Source: Deinococcus aerius
Lineage (GTDB): Bacteria > Deinococcota > Deinococci > Deinococcales > Deinococcaceae
Direction: 5' to 3'
DNA: 64,000 nt
NCBI RefSeq assembly: GCF_002897375.1
Contig: NZ_BFAG01000001.1
Span: forward strand, 545,225-609,224
In this document: one piece after another, positions 29,317 to 52,081 of the stretch
Position numbering within the stretch: position 1 is the stretch's first letter
How the letters are laid out: every line of letters begins with the position of its first letter
The notes under the pieces: model-generated
Told to the model about the DNA's origin: nothing
The model's input: only the letters and a program-made list of their open reading frames with translations
The model's database searches: none
Translations under genes and position numbers: made by a program

Positions 29317-29946
29317 ATGCCCGACCCGTCCACACTCGCCCTCTTTGTCGTCGCGGCGCTGGCGCTGCTGCTCGTGCCGGGGCCGTCGGTGCTGTACATC
29401 GTCGCGCGCAGCCTGCATCAGGGGCGGCGGGCCGGGCTCGTCTCCGCCCTCGGCGTGCAGACGGGCGGCCTGGTCCACGTCCTTGCGGCGACCGTCGGAG
29501 TCTCGGCGCTCGTCCTGTCGTCCGCGCTGCTGTTCAGCGCCGTGAAAGTCCTGGGAGCGGTGTATCTCGTGTACCTCGGCGTGCGGACGCTGCTGGCCCG
29601 GGAGGAGGTTCAGGGAGTTGACCTTCCCGCGCCCAAGCGGCTGAGCCGGGTGTTCTGGCAGGGGGCGCTGGTGAACGCCCTGAATCCCAAGACCGCCCTC
29701 TTCTTCCTGGCCTTTCTCCCGCAGTTCGTGAACCCGGGGCGCGGCCCGGTGGCCCTCCAGACGCTCACCCTCGGCGCGTTGTTCCTGCTGCTGGCCACCC
29801 TCAGCGACGGCACCTATGCCCTGCTGGCGGGAACCGTCGGGAAGAGGCTGCAAGGCAACCACACCTTCGCCCGTCGGCAGAAGTACGTGACGGGCGGCGT
29901 GTATATCGCGCTGGGGATCGGGACGGCGACCGCCGGGCACGGGTAA
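29317..29946 (+). CDS. LysE/RhtB family amino-acid exporter
   Basis: 209 residues with six hydrophobic helices. The family signature GPSVLYIVARSLHQGRRAGLVSALGVQTGG is present near residue 25, where the G-x-x-x-G-x-x-x-x-G helix-loop is typical. The middle region GALVNALNPKTALFFLAFLPQFV contains the conserved NPK motif. Family members export lysine, homoserine or similar compounds; the substrate here is unknown. AGGAGGC lies 7 bases before ATG 29317. It converges on purB with a palindrome between. Confidence 0.92.
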   Translation: MPDPSTLALFVVAALALLLVPGPSVLYIVARSLHQGRRAGLVSALGVQTGGLVHVLAATVGVSALVLSSALLFSAVKVLGAVYLVYLGVRTLLAREEVQGVDLPAPKRLSRVFWQGALVNALNPKTALFFLAFLPQFVNPGRGPVALQTLTLGALFLLLATLSDGTYALLAGTVGKRLQGNHTFARRQKYVTGGVYIALGIGTATAGHG

Positions 29947-29968
29947 CTGCGGGCCGGACCCCGTTACC
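29942..29968. terminator. hairpin between exporter and purB
   Basis: GGTAAC (29942-29947) pairs with GTTACC (29963-29968), with an inner GGG/CCC pair. It spans the exporter stop codon and lies 10 bases before the purB stop. Likely a shared terminator of convergent genes. Confidence 0.6.
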
Positions 29969-29977
29969 TGGGGAGAG

Positions 29978-31301
<1,324 letters not shown>

Positions 31302-31336
31302 CCCGGTAGGGGCGGCGGGCTGTGTGCTTCCGGCCC

Positions 31337-31984
31337 CTATCCCCCCCGCACCCCCACCCACAACACCCGCGCGCCGGGCACCTTCAGCGCGTCCTGCGGC
31401 AGGTACAGGTTCCACAGGCCGTTGAAGGGCACCACGTCCGGCAGCCCGAGCGCGTGCTGGAGGGCGTTCTGGTAGGTCGAGCAGTCCAGCCCGACGTCCC
31501 GGTCGAGGAGCCCGGCGACCCGGTAGGGCGTGCCGCTGAGCCGCGCCGCCTCCGCTCGCAGGGCGGGCAACTGCTCCCCGCGCACGCCCACGTCGAGGAC
31601 GATCACCACGTCGCGCGCCTCCAGCCGGGACGTGGGCACGGTCTGCACGCCGCCCCGCAGCAGGCCCCCGCCCGTGATCCCCGGGGCCTCCGTGAGCAGG
31701 CCGGGCGCGAGCTTGCGTGACAGGTGGGTGCACAGACCCCAGGGCCGCGAGAGCCGCCACTGCCTGCCGCAGATCACGAGCAGGCTGCCCTCCGGCGCGC
31801 GGGCCACCGCCACCTCCACGCTCACCAGGCGGTCACGCGGCACCACCCCATCGGCCAGCAGGCGGGAGGCCAGAACCTCGCCCCCCGCTGGCCCCGCCCG
31901 GAACTGCACCTCCCGCACCCCGCCCGGCACGCAGGAGGAGAGCGTCACGGCGAGGAGCAGGGAGGCAAGGGCGGGCCGGAGCAT
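31337..31984 (-). CDS. hypothetical lipoprotein, 215 residues
   Basis: The N-terminus MLRPALASLLLAVTLSSCVPGG is a clear lipobox, giving a lipidated Cys18. The mature region is unrecognised. It contains GLDCSTYQNALQHALGLP late in the protein, where a Cys-Ser pair follows a beta-strand as in papain-like NlpC/YiiX hydrolases, but the catalytic His partner cannot be placed confidently, so this is only a suggestion. The frame continues upstream antisense to the IMPase gene; the start at 31984 is set by the signal peptide. It diverges from the IMPase gene. Confidence 0.65.
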   Translation of the reverse strand: MLRPALASLLLAVTLSSCVPGGVREVQFRAGPAGGEVLASRLLADGVVPRDRLVSVEVAVARAPEGSLLVICGRQWRLSRPWGLCTHLSRKLAPGLLTEAPGITGGGLLRGGVQTVPTSRLEARDVVIVLDVGVRGEQLPALRAEAARLSGTPYRVAGLLDRDVGLDCSTYQNALQHALGLPDVVPFNGLWNLYLPQDALKVPGARVLWVGVRGG

Positions 31985-32023
31985 ACGCCCATTGTGCCTC
32001 CTCCCCTCCACTAGACTCGCCCC

Positions 32024-32815
32024 ATGATTGATCTCCAGCAGGCGCTGACGGTGGCGGTGGAGGCCGCCCGGAGCGCCGGGGCCATTCACCTCGCCCACCT
32101 GGGCCGGGACCTCCAGATTCGCAGCAAGACGACCTACAGTGACCTCGTGACCGAGGTGGACGGCGAGGCCGAGGCCGCCATCCGCGCGGTGATTGCCCGG
32201 GTCTACCCCGACCACGCCGTGCTGGGCGAGGAGGAGGGGCTGGGGGGCGGCGCGGCGGACGCCCCCTTCCGCTGGATCGTGGACCCCCTCGACGGCACGG
32301 TGAATTACGCGCACGGGTTTCCGGTCTTCTGTGCGAGTGTCGCCCTGGAGGCGCGCGGGGAGCGGGTGGTCGGCGCGGTGTTCGATCCCAACCGCCAGGA
32401 GCTGTTCACGGCGACACGCGGCGGCGGTGCCTTCCTCAACGGCCAGCCCATCCGCGTCAGCGACACGCCCGGCCTGACCACGCCCGCCCTCGTGTCCACC
32501 GGCTTCCCCTACGACGCGAGCGGGGGGCGTAACCTCGACCTCGTCGCCCGGCTGCTGCGGCTGGGCATTCCGATCCGCCGCCCCGGGGCCGCCGCGCTCG
32601 ACCTGTGCAACGTGGCCTGCGGACGCATGGACGCCTACTGGGAGATCGGCCTGAGGCCCTGGGACAGTGCGGCGGGCAGCCTGATCGTGCAGGAGGCGGG
32701 CGGCACGGTGACGGACGCGGGCGGCAGGCCCGACCCCTACGGCGAGATGATCGTCGTCACCAACGGGAAGGTCCACGCGGAACTCCTCGCCCTGCTGACG
32801 GAAGGGGCGGCCTGA
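32024..32815 (+). CDS. inositol monophosphatase family protein
   Basis: 263 residues. Metal-binding motifs of the family are complete: SDLVTEVDGEAEAAI, LGEEEGLGG, WIVDPLDGTVNYAHG (signature 1) and WEIGLRPWDSAAGSLIVQEAGG (signature 2). Such SuhB-like Mg-dependent enzymes dephosphorylate inositol monophosphate, histidinol phosphate or related compounds; substrate choice cannot be told from sequence. TAGACT (32012-32017) is 6 bases before ATG 32024, a leaderless start. A 58-residue membrane-protein gene begins directly after its stop codon. Confidence 0.93.
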   Translation: MIDLQQALTVAVEAARSAGAIHLAHLGRDLQIRSKTTYSDLVTEVDGEAEAAIRAVIARVYPDHAVLGEEEGLGGGAADAPFRWIVDPLDGTVNYAHGFPVFCASVALEARGERVVGAVFDPNRQELFTATRGGGAFLNGQPIRVSDTPGLTTPALVSTGFPYDASGGRNLDLVARLLRLGIPIRRPGAAALDLCNVACGRMDAYWEIGLRPWDSAAGSLIVQEAGGTVTDAGGRPDPYGEMIVVTNGKVHAELLALLTEGAA

Positions 32816-32992
32816 ATGCTGCCCGGCCTGCTCGCCCTCCTCCTCGCGCTGCTGAACCTCGGCGGGCTGGCGTCCGTCTTCCTCCACCTCGGGCGTGGGG
32901 AGTGGCGCCCGGCCCTCGGCTCGCTGGCGGTCGTCGTTCTGCTTGACGTGGTCGGCTTCTGGCTGCTCCGGGAATTGCGGGAGAACGGTTAG
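32816..32992 (+). CDS. 58-residue two-helix membrane protein
   Basis: This small gene starts on the base after the IMPase stop (TGA 32813-32815, ATG 32816) and ends with TAG 32990-32992. It is almost entirely hydrophobic: helix 1 [22 protein letters not shown], a short HLGRGEWRP loop, helix 2 [19 protein letters not shown], and a charged RELRENG tail. The codon usage matches neighbours, and the position implies translational coupling to the IMPase gene. No function is known. Its stop overlaps the convergent HAD gene stop by four bases. Confidence 0.65.
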   Translation: MLPGLLALLLALLNLGGLASVFLHLGRGEWRPALGSLAVVVLLDVVGFWLLRELRENG

Positions 32993-33684
32993 GACGCCCC
33001 CTCCAGCGCCTCCAGCAACGCCTGTGGATCGTTGAGGACGAGGGCGCCCGTTCGCCCCAGCTCCTCCTCGCTGTCGCCGCCGCAGCGCAGCAGGGCGCAG
33101 GGCACGCCCGCCCCGTGCGCGGCCTCGGCGTCGAAGGGGGTGTCGCCGACCATCAGCGCGGCCCCGGCAGGCAGGCCCAGCTTGTCCAGCCCCACTTGCA
33201 CGAGATCGGGCGCCGGCTTGCTGCTCCCGACCTCGCTGCTGCTCACCCGGTCGAGGTTCAGATCACCCAGGTTCGCCTGCTTGAGCAGGCTGTCCACGAT
33301 CTCCGCCTCACCGCTCGTGGCGAGGACCACTTTCAAGCCACGGGAGCGCAACCCCTCAATCAATGCCCGGTTCCCGCGCGTGGGCCGCAATCCCGGAACG
33401 AGCGGCTTGAAGTGCTTCAGCCAGCCCTGCGTCAGCCGCTTGCCGACCTCGCTCTCGCCGTCCTCGCCCGTCAGCCGGGGAACGAGTTGGTCGCCGCCCA
33501 TGCCGATCAGGGGCCGCACCTCCCCGAAGCTTCTTTCAAACCCCTCCTCGCGCAGCGCCTCCACCCAGGCGCGGGCGTGGGCGTCGTTCGAGTCGATCAG
33601 CGTGCCGTCCACGTCCAGCAGCACGCCGCGCAGGCGTTCGGGATTCAGGACGGTGGCCGGGTCGGTGGGCTGGGGGACGGTCAT
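32989..33684 (-). CDS. HAD-family hydrolase (phosphoglycolate phosphatase-like)
   Basis: 231 residues. HAD motifs: [13 protein letters not shown] near residue 22 (nucleophile Asp); [21 protein letters not shown] with Lys; [15 protein letters not shown]. The helical cap after motif I ([15 protein letters not shown]) is the C1 cap of beta-phosphoglucomutase/phosphoglycolate phosphatase types. The substrate is unknown; a sugar phosphatase is plausible given nearby carbohydrate genes. TAGCCT (33696-33691) lies 6 bases before the ATG. Confidence 0.93.
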   Translation of the reverse strand: MTVPQPTDPATVLNPERLRGVLLDVDGTLIDSNDAHARAWVEALREEGFERSFGEVRPLIGMGGDQLVPRLTGEDGESEVGKRLTQGWLKHFKPLVPGLRPTRGNRALIEGLRSRGLKVVLATSGEAEIVDSLLKQANLGDLNLDRVSSSEVGSSKPAPDLVQVGLDKLGLPAGAALMVGDTPFDAEAAHGAGVPCALLRCGGDSEEELGRTGALVLNDPQALLEALEGAS

Positions 33685-33774
33685 CCGCCCAGGCTACGCG
33701 CGTACCGCCACAGGGTCCTTGAGTCCGCCTTCACCCGCCGCACAGCCCGCCACGCCGGGCGGCACACTGCGGGT

Positions 33775-34572
33775 ATGACGCGCCAACGCCAGGGCAGAAA
33801 CGGGCAGCCGAACCCTTCACCCGCCGCTCCGCCGGGTGGAACGGTCGTCGTCACGGGGGCGGCGCGGGGCATCGGGCGGGCCATCGCGGAGCTGTACGTC
33901 GAGCGCGGGCACACCGTCCTCAGCGTGGACCTCAACCTGCCGCCCGCCCTGCGGGGCCAGGCCCGGGTGAAGGCTGACGTGGGCACCGCCGCAGGCCGCG
34001 AGCGCATCCTCCGGGCGGCCCGCGAACTCGGAAAGGTGGATGTCCTCGTGAACAACGCCGCCTTTCAGGACGCGCCCGGCGGCGTGCTGGAGGTCAGCGA
34101 GCGCGGCTGGAGCCGCACCCTGGTCGTGAACCTCACCGCGCCGCTGATGCTCACCCGCATCCTGATCGACCTCATCCCGCGCGGCGGGGCGGTCGTGAAT
34201 GTCGCCAGCGTGCAGGGCCTCTTCGCCGAGCAGGGGAACGCCGCCTACAACGCCAGCAAGGGCGGGCTGGTCAACCTCACCCGCGCGGCGGCCCTCGACC
34301 TCGCCCCGCGCGGCATCCGCGTCAACGCCGTCGCCCCCGGGGCCATCGCCACGGAGGCCGTCCTCGGCGCCATCGCGTCCAGCGAGAACCCCGAGCAGAC
34401 CCGCCGCGACTACGAGGACCTCCACGCCCTGCGCCGCCTGGGCGAACCGCGCGAGGTCGCGCAGACGGTCTATTTCCTGGGCAGCGCCGAGGCGAGCTTC
34501 CTGACGGGCGCCATCGTGCCGGTGGATGGGGGAATGACGGCGAGCTTCATGATGGCGGGGAGGCCGGTGTAG
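33775..34572 (+). CDS. short-chain dehydrogenase/reductase
   Basis: 265 residues. Rossmann motif [18 protein letters not shown] (about 24-41), [10 protein letters not shown], the catalytic Ser in [10 protein letters not shown], the YNASK catalytic pair Tyr/Lys, and the PGAIATEA loop. It is an NAD(P)-dependent classical SDR; homologs include sugar and polyol dehydrogenases, but the substrate is not set. The N-terminal 20 residues are an added basic, Pro-rich stretch. The frame extends upstream to 33115 in non-coding translation. It is followed by a 95-base palindrome. Confidence 0.93.
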   Translation: MTRQRQGRNGQPNPSPAAPPGGTVVVTGAARGIGRAIAELYVERGHTVLSVDLNLPPALRGQARVKADVGTAAGRERILRAARELGKVDVLVNNAAFQDAPGGVLEVSERGWSRTLVVNLTAPLMLTRILIDLIPRGGAVVNVASVQGLFAEQGNAAYNASKGGLVNLTRAAALDLAPRGIRVNAVAPGAIATEAVLGAIASSENPEQTRRDYEDLHALRRLGEPREVAQTVYFLGSAEASFLTGAIVPVDGGMTASFMMAGRPV

Positions 34573-34574
34573 AG

Positions 34575-34669
34575 AGCGGTCAGCGATCAGCAAAAGAAGC
34601 AAAGGAAGGAGGCCGTCACGTGGGCGGCCCCTCTCTGGTGTTCTTTCTGATTGCTGACGGCTGACCGCT
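34575..34669. terminator. 95-base palindromic element between SDR and dsbB
   Basis: Outer arms AGCGGTCAGC (34575-34584) and GCTGACCGCT (34660-34669) pair perfectly, and pairing continues imperfectly inward through AAAAGAAG-like and CTTTCTGATT-like segments; a GGCCG/CGGCC core sits in the middle. It lies between convergent stops (34572 and 34675), so it probably terminates both, and it resembles dispersed gcggtcagc-type repeats. Confidence 0.65.
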
Positions 34670-34674
34670 GCCCC

Positions 34675-35106
34675 CTACGCCCGCTTCCGCCCCCAGCTCA
34701 GCAGGCCCAGAATCAGCGTGAAGGCGATCAGGGCGAGAACCGGAATCGTCAGCACCGAATTCAGGTTGGCGAGCGGGCCGCCCCACACCGGCCAGTGGAC
34801 ATCGCAGGGCACGGCGTTGCGGGCGTTGCACACCCGCAGGGTCGGGATCACGCCCCAGTCCTCCAGATTCTGAATCAGGGCGATGACCCAGCCCACGGCG
34901 GCGAGCGGCAGGGCGTAGGCGCGGATGCCCAGGTCGCCGCGCAGGGCCGCTAGACCGAGCAGCAGCGCGAGCGGGTACATGGCGACGCGCTGAAACCAGC
35001 ACAGCACGCACGGCACAAAGCCCCGCACCTCGCTGAACCACAGGCTGCCCAGGGTGGCGGCCAGCGCGACGACCCAGGCGAGGTACAGGCGATTGTCGCG
35101 GGTCAC
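34675..35106 (-). CDS. disulfide bond formation protein DsbB/BdbC type
   Basis: 143 residues with four predicted helices. It has the two Cys pairs needed for quinone-linked disulfide generation: PCVLCW in the first periplasmic loop (CxxC) and [10 protein letters not shown] in the second. It re-oxidises a DsbA-type thioredoxin; that partner gene lies directly upstream with a 12-base gap and is transcribed the same way, so the two form an operon. The start is GTG 35106, following a purine-rich GAGGCGAGAG site. Confidence 0.93.
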   Translation of the reverse strand: MTRDNRLYLAWVVALAATLGSLWFSEVRGFVPCVLCWFQRVAMYPLALLLGLAALRGDLGIRAYALPLAAVGWVIALIQNLEDWGVIPTLRVCNARNAVPCDVHWPVWGGPLANLNSVLTIPVLALIAFTLILGLLSWGRKRA

Positions 35107-35118
35107 GTCGCTCTCGCC

Positions 35119-35811
<693 letters not shown>

Positions 35812-35879
35812 CCCAAGTGTACCGCCCGCCCCTGGGAAAGGGACGGGCGGATGACCCGGGGAGGCGCAGGGGCAGGGGC

Positions 35880-39619
<3,740 letters not shown>

Positions 39620-40230
39620 GCTCAAAGCTCCTTCGGGAAGCGGCGAGCGGTGGGAGCCGGGCGCCGCGAGAGGGGTTCTGCTCCGCGCAGAAGGAGGGGG
39701 TCCTCCTTCGCTCTGAAACAGGCCATTCTAACACCTCGGGCGGGGTTGGGGGTGACACAAAAGGCCTAGCCGCATGGCCCCATCAGGTCGGGTCGTTGCT
39801 CCTTCCCCTTGAGGGGGAAGGCTGGGACGGGGTGAACTGAGCGCCCACCAGCGCGGCTGAAAGGTATGAGCGTCGGTCTTTGGTGTGGGTCGGGTGGCCC
39901 CGCCCGCTCACCCCCTCCCCGACCCTCCCCCCTCAAAACGCTTGATGCGAAATGAGAAGTTGGGCGAAGTGGCCTTTTCGTCGGCCAGCACGAGGGCGAG
40001 CGGTGCTCGCCACCCCTCTCCCCGACCCTCTCCCGCAAGGGGAGAGGGAGAAAAAGACTTCGTGCCACACGGTGTTTCCCGTATTGCACATCAGGCGTTC
40101 AAAGGGGAGGGAGAAAAAACGCGCCGCTGAGCCTGGTCATGTGGGCGACTGCCGGACGGAGGGGGAGTGCAAATGAAAGGGGAAGCGGCCCGCGAAGGCT
40201 GCCCCCCCATCAAAGGAGTTGAAGTGTGTT
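39620..40230. other. 611-base intergenic region with repeat hairpins
   Basis: It contains the uvrA promoter (TAGAAT, 39730-39725) and a hairpin (AGAAGGAGG/CCTCCTTCG type, about 39690-39712) in the leader. Beyond that are two dispersed-repeat hairpins: CCTTCCCC (39801-39808) / GGGGAAGG (39814-39821), and CCCTCTCCC (40026-40034) / GGGAGAGGG (40040-40048). The latter matches the elements at 10.7 and 20.8 kb. No gene is visible, and no 17-bp radiation/desiccation response palindrome was found before uvrA. Confidence 0.65.
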
Positions 40231-42213
<1,983 letters not shown>

Positions 42214-42238
42214 CGAGAATCCTTGGAAAACGGCACGT

Positions 42239-43992
<1,754 letters not shown>

Positions 43993-44045
43993 GGGGCACC
44001 TCCTGAAACTGGGCGCATAGGGATCAACCTCGGGTGGGGAAAGAA

Positions 44046-44084
44046 GAAAAGGAGGAGCCGGACGCACGCGCCTCCGGCCCTCCT
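44046..44084 (-). terminator. hairpin plus T-run between binding protein and permease genes
   Basis: Read on the minus strand, CCTCCT/AGGAGG and GCCGGA/TCCGGC arms (44084-44050, one bulge) form a 12-bp stem followed directly by TTTTCTTCTTT. Its position between the binding-protein gene and the permease genes suggests a partial terminator that raises binding-protein mRNA relative to the permeases, a known pattern in such operons. Confidence 0.7.
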
Positions 44085-44112
44085 CTGTGGTGCTGGCGCG
44101 GGGCCTTGGCGC

Positions 44113-45423
<1,311 letters not shown>

Positions 45424-45616
45424 GGTTCCTCCGTCAGAGGTGGAGCGGGTGGCGCGTCTTGGGGTGAGGGGGTCAGCCAGGAAGCGGAGCGGCGAGCCGC
45501 GCCCGGCAGGGCCTGGGGTTCACCCGGGGGTGACGGGCAGAAACGTTCCGAGTGCCGCCCTGCCCCTCTCGCCCCGCGGGACGCCGTCCCCCTGTCCTGG
45601 CTGTCTGACTCCCGGA

Positions 45617-45645
45617 GTTTAACTGGCCTTTATTTGAACGGTCAA
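45617..45645 (-). promoter_or_regulatory. promoter of the sugar ABC/beta-galactosidase operon
   Basis: On the minus strand TTGACC (45645-45640), 17 bases, TTAAAC (45622-45617). The -35 overlaps an imperfect 12-bp palindrome TTGACCGTTCAA (10 of 12 positions symmetric), a candidate repressor site. The next gene starts about 190 bases downstream. Confidence 0.7.
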
Positions 45646-45738
45646 TACGCGCGGGGGAGGGTGCGGGGTGGGGCGGGCAAAGCCGGGAAAAAGAGGGAAG
45701 GCGACCCGTGGGGGCCGCCTCCCGAGGGGTTGCCGGCT

Positions 45739-49194
<3,456 letters not shown>

Positions 49195-49273
49195 ACGGCG
49201 AAGCCCCACCCCGCTACACTGTGCGCGACTGCCGGGCCGCCATTCAGAGCGGCCCGCCCGGAGGCGAACAGCA

Positions 49274-49611
49274 ATGGACGTAGAGATCAGCAAGAGTGTC
49301 CTGACGGACATCGCCGCCACGACGCTGGAGGGCATTGAGGGCATCGAGGTCGCGCACGCGGCGCTCAAGGTCGGTGAGGTGCTGCGCCAGCAGGGCGGCG
49401 CCCGCCGCCCCCGCGCCCTGAGGGTCACGCGCGAGGGCCAGACCGTCAGCATCGACGTGGGCCTGAACGTGGAGTATGGGCGCAACCTCGTCGGTCTGGC
49501 CCACCAGGCGCAGCGCTCGGTGTGCGAGAACGTGGAACTCATGACCGGCCTGAAGGTGAAGGCCGTGAACGTGACCGTGCTGGGCGTGACCCTGCCCAAG
49601 GGGGCCTCCGC

Positions 49612-49615
<4 letters not shown>
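49274..49615 (+). CDS. Asp23/Gls24 family protein
   Basis: 113 residues, normal size for the family: [62 protein letters not shown]. These small proteins are linked to envelope stress or alkaline shock, but in many bacteria the gene precedes nusB and is best called YloU-like. TACACT lies at 49213-49218, well upstream of the ATG at 49274, which has a GGAGGCGAAC ribosome site, so this operon is leadered. The nusB start overlaps its stop (TTGA). Confidence 0.9.
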
Positions 49616-50102
<487 letters not shown>

Positions 50103-50106
<4 letters not shown>

Positions 50107-50972
50107 CCGCCCGCCCCCTCCCCGGCGCCCCCGCCGCCGAGGCGCTGCTCGCCGAAACCGCCGCCCGCGCCGCCCGCCTCCCCAACCCGCCGCATCTGGT
50201 GATGGTCCGGCTGGGCGAGGACCCCGCCAGCGTGAGCTACGTGCGCGGCAAGGACCGCAAGGCGCGCGAGGTCGGGCTGAGCAGCACCGTCCACGCCCTG
50301 CCTGAGACGACCAGCCAGGCGGAACTGCTGGACCTCATCGCCCGGTTAAATGCCGACGACGCGGTGAACGGCATCCTCGTCCAGCTTCCCCTCCCCGCCC
50401 ACGTGAGTGAGCAGGCGGTGCTGCACGCCATCGACCCGCGCAAGGACGTGGACGGCTTTCACCCCCTGAATGTGGGAGAGCTGTGGGCTGGGCGCCCCGC
50501 CCTGAGACCCTGCACGCCCGCCGGAATCCTGTACCTGCTGGACCATTACGGCCTTGCTATCGCCGGGCAGCGGGCGGTCGTCGTGGGCCGCAGCCATATT
50601 GTGGGGCGGCCCCTGGCGGCGCTTCTGCTGGAGCGCGACGCGACGGTGACCATCGCCCACAGCCGCACCCGCGACCTGGGGGCCGTGACGCGCGAGGCTG
50701 ACCTCCTGCTCGTCGCGGTGGGGCGAGCCCACCTGATCACGCCCGAGATGGTGAAGCCCGGCGCGACCGTGATCGACGTGGGCATCAACCGCGTGCCCGG
50801 TGAGGGGGGCGGCAAGGCGCACCTGACGGGGGATGTTCACCCGGACGTGGCGGAGGTCGCGGGAGCGCTGACTCCCGTGCCGGGTGGCGTCGGCCCCATG
50901 ACCATCGCGCAGCTTCTCGCCAACACCGCCTCGGCGGCCGAGATGCAGGCGAGCCGTCTCCTCTCGCGCTAG
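50103..50972 (+). CDS. folD: bifunctional methylenetetrahydrofolate dehydrogenase/cyclohydrolase
   Basis: 289 residues, usual length. It interconverts methylene-, methenyl- and formyl-THF for purine and formate metabolism. Signatures: [16 protein letters not shown] (the catalytic Lys motif Y-x-x-x-K), [41 protein letters not shown] (NADP site), [21 protein letters not shown], and [12 protein letters not shown]. Starts at GTG 50103 overlapping the nusB stop (GTGA). It belongs to the tight nusB cluster. Confidence 0.97.
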
Positions 50973-50985
50973 ACTCCCCGCCAGC

Positions 50986-51447
50986 GTGACGACCCCCCTC
51001 GAAGACCTTCTCGGGAACCGCTGGCTGTGGACGGCCATCCTGGCCTCGACCGGCGCGCAGGTGCTCAAAGTCCTGCTGATCCTGCTGCTCGAACGCCGCT
51101 GGCGCCCCGCCGCCTTCATGGAGACGGGCGGGATGCCCAGCAGCCACTCGGCGATGGTGGCCGCCCTGACCACCGGCGTGGCGCTGGAGTTCGGCCTGGG
51201 CAGCCCCCTCTTCGCCGCCAGCGCCGTCTTCACCCTCATCGTGATGTACGACGCGACGGGCGTGCGCCACTCCAGCGGCATGCAGGCCCGGCTCCTGAAC
51301 GAACTCGTCGAGGAGCTGCGCGCCGTCGTCCGCGAGGGCTTCGCGCCCCTGCCCCTCCGGGTGCTGCTGGGCCACACCTACCTGGAGGTGTTGGTGGGCA
51401 CCCTGATCGGCATCGGAATGGCGTTCGTGGCCTTCCGGGTGCTGTGA
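50986..51447 (+). CDS. divergent PAP2 family / DUF212 membrane protein
   Basis: 153 residues, four predicted helices. The phosphatase-like core of DUF212 is intact: GGMPSSHSAMVAALTTGVAL (the SSH motif of PAP2 enzymes), VMYDATGVRHSSGMQARLLN and LLGHTYLEVLVGTLIGI with the His-x-x-x-E pattern. Related YuiD-like proteins may be acid phosphatases, but activity is unproven. The start is GTG 50986; TAGACT (50970-50975) lies 10 bases upstream, which would let it be made independently of folD, whose stop is 13 bases away. Confidence 0.85.
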   Translation: MTTPLEDLLGNRWLWTAILASTGAQVLKVLLILLLERRWRPAAFMETGGMPSSHSAMVAALTTGVALEFGLGSPLFAASAVFTLIVMYDATGVRHSSGMQARLLNELVEELRAVVREGFAPLPLRVLLGHTYLEVLVGTLIGIGMAFVAFRVL

Positions 51448-51457
51448 GGGCCGGGCG

Positions 51458-52021
51458 ATGACTGCCGAGCCGCTGCGCGTGATTATTGGCGCCGGGGAGC
51501 AACGCTGGGAGGGCTGGGTTCCTACTGGGCGCGGGGACCTCGACCTCCTGGATCGCGCGACCTGGGTGAGATGGTTCGGTGACCGCCGGGCCGACGCCCT
51601 GCTGTGCGAGCATGTGTGGGAACACCTGACCGAGGAGGAAGGCCGCGCCGCCGCCCGCCTGTGCTTCGAGTTCCTGAAGCCCGGCGGCTTCCTGCGCTGC
51701 GCCGTTCCCGACGCCAACTTCCCCGACCCCGAGTACCAGCGCACGGTGCGGGTGGGCGGCCCCGGCGCGGCGGATCATCCCGCCGCCGACCACAAGATTG
51801 TTTACGATCACCGCCGGTTTTCAGCCGTGTTCACAAGCGCGGGCTTCGAGGTCGAACTCCTCGAATACTGCGACGACAGCGGCAGATTTCACTCCCACGG
51901 GTGGGACGTGGCGACGGGTCCCATCTACCGTTCCCTCCTCCTCGACCACCGCAACAGGGGCGGGCGCCTCGGCTTCGTCTCCCTGATTCTCGACGCGAGA
52001 AAGCCCATCAGCGCGGGTTGA
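51458..52021 (+). CDS. predicted SAM-dependent methyltransferase (COG4627 type)
   Basis: 187 residues. It shows the partial Rossmann features of the COG4627 group: VIIGAGEQRWEGWV early, then DALLCEHVWEHLTEEEGRAAARLCFEFLKPGGFLRCAVPD, which matches the D-x-x-x-x-x-x-E/H-V-x-E-H motif before the conserved LKPGG strand. The usual glycine-rich SAM loop is short, so methyltransferase activity is inferred rather than shown. It is 10 bases after the DUF212 stop, the last gene of the nusB cluster. Confidence 0.75.
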   Translation: MTAEPLRVIIGAGEQRWEGWVPTGRGDLDLLDRATWVRWFGDRRADALLCEHVWEHLTEEEGRAAARLCFEFLKPGGFLRCAVPDANFPDPEYQRTVRVGGPGAADHPAADHKIVYDHRRFSAVFTSAGFEVELLEYCDDSGRFHSHGWDVATGPIYRSLLLDHRNRGGRLGFVSLILDARKPISAG

Positions 52022-52045
52022 TTCAAAACCCACACGCCAGCCCCC

Positions 52046-52075
52046 TTGACTCGCTTAACAGTGTTAAGTAACAAT
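52046..52075 (+). promoter_or_regulatory. TetR autoregulated promoter and operator
   Basis: TTGACT (52046-52051), 18 bases, AACAAT (52070-52075), then the ATG at 52082. Between -35 and -10 lies the 15-bp palindrome CTTAACAGTGTTAAG (52054-52068), with TTAAC-AGT-GTTAA at its core. It is the obvious binding site of the TetR-family repressor encoded next. Confidence 0.85.
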
Positions 52076-52081
52076 ACACCC

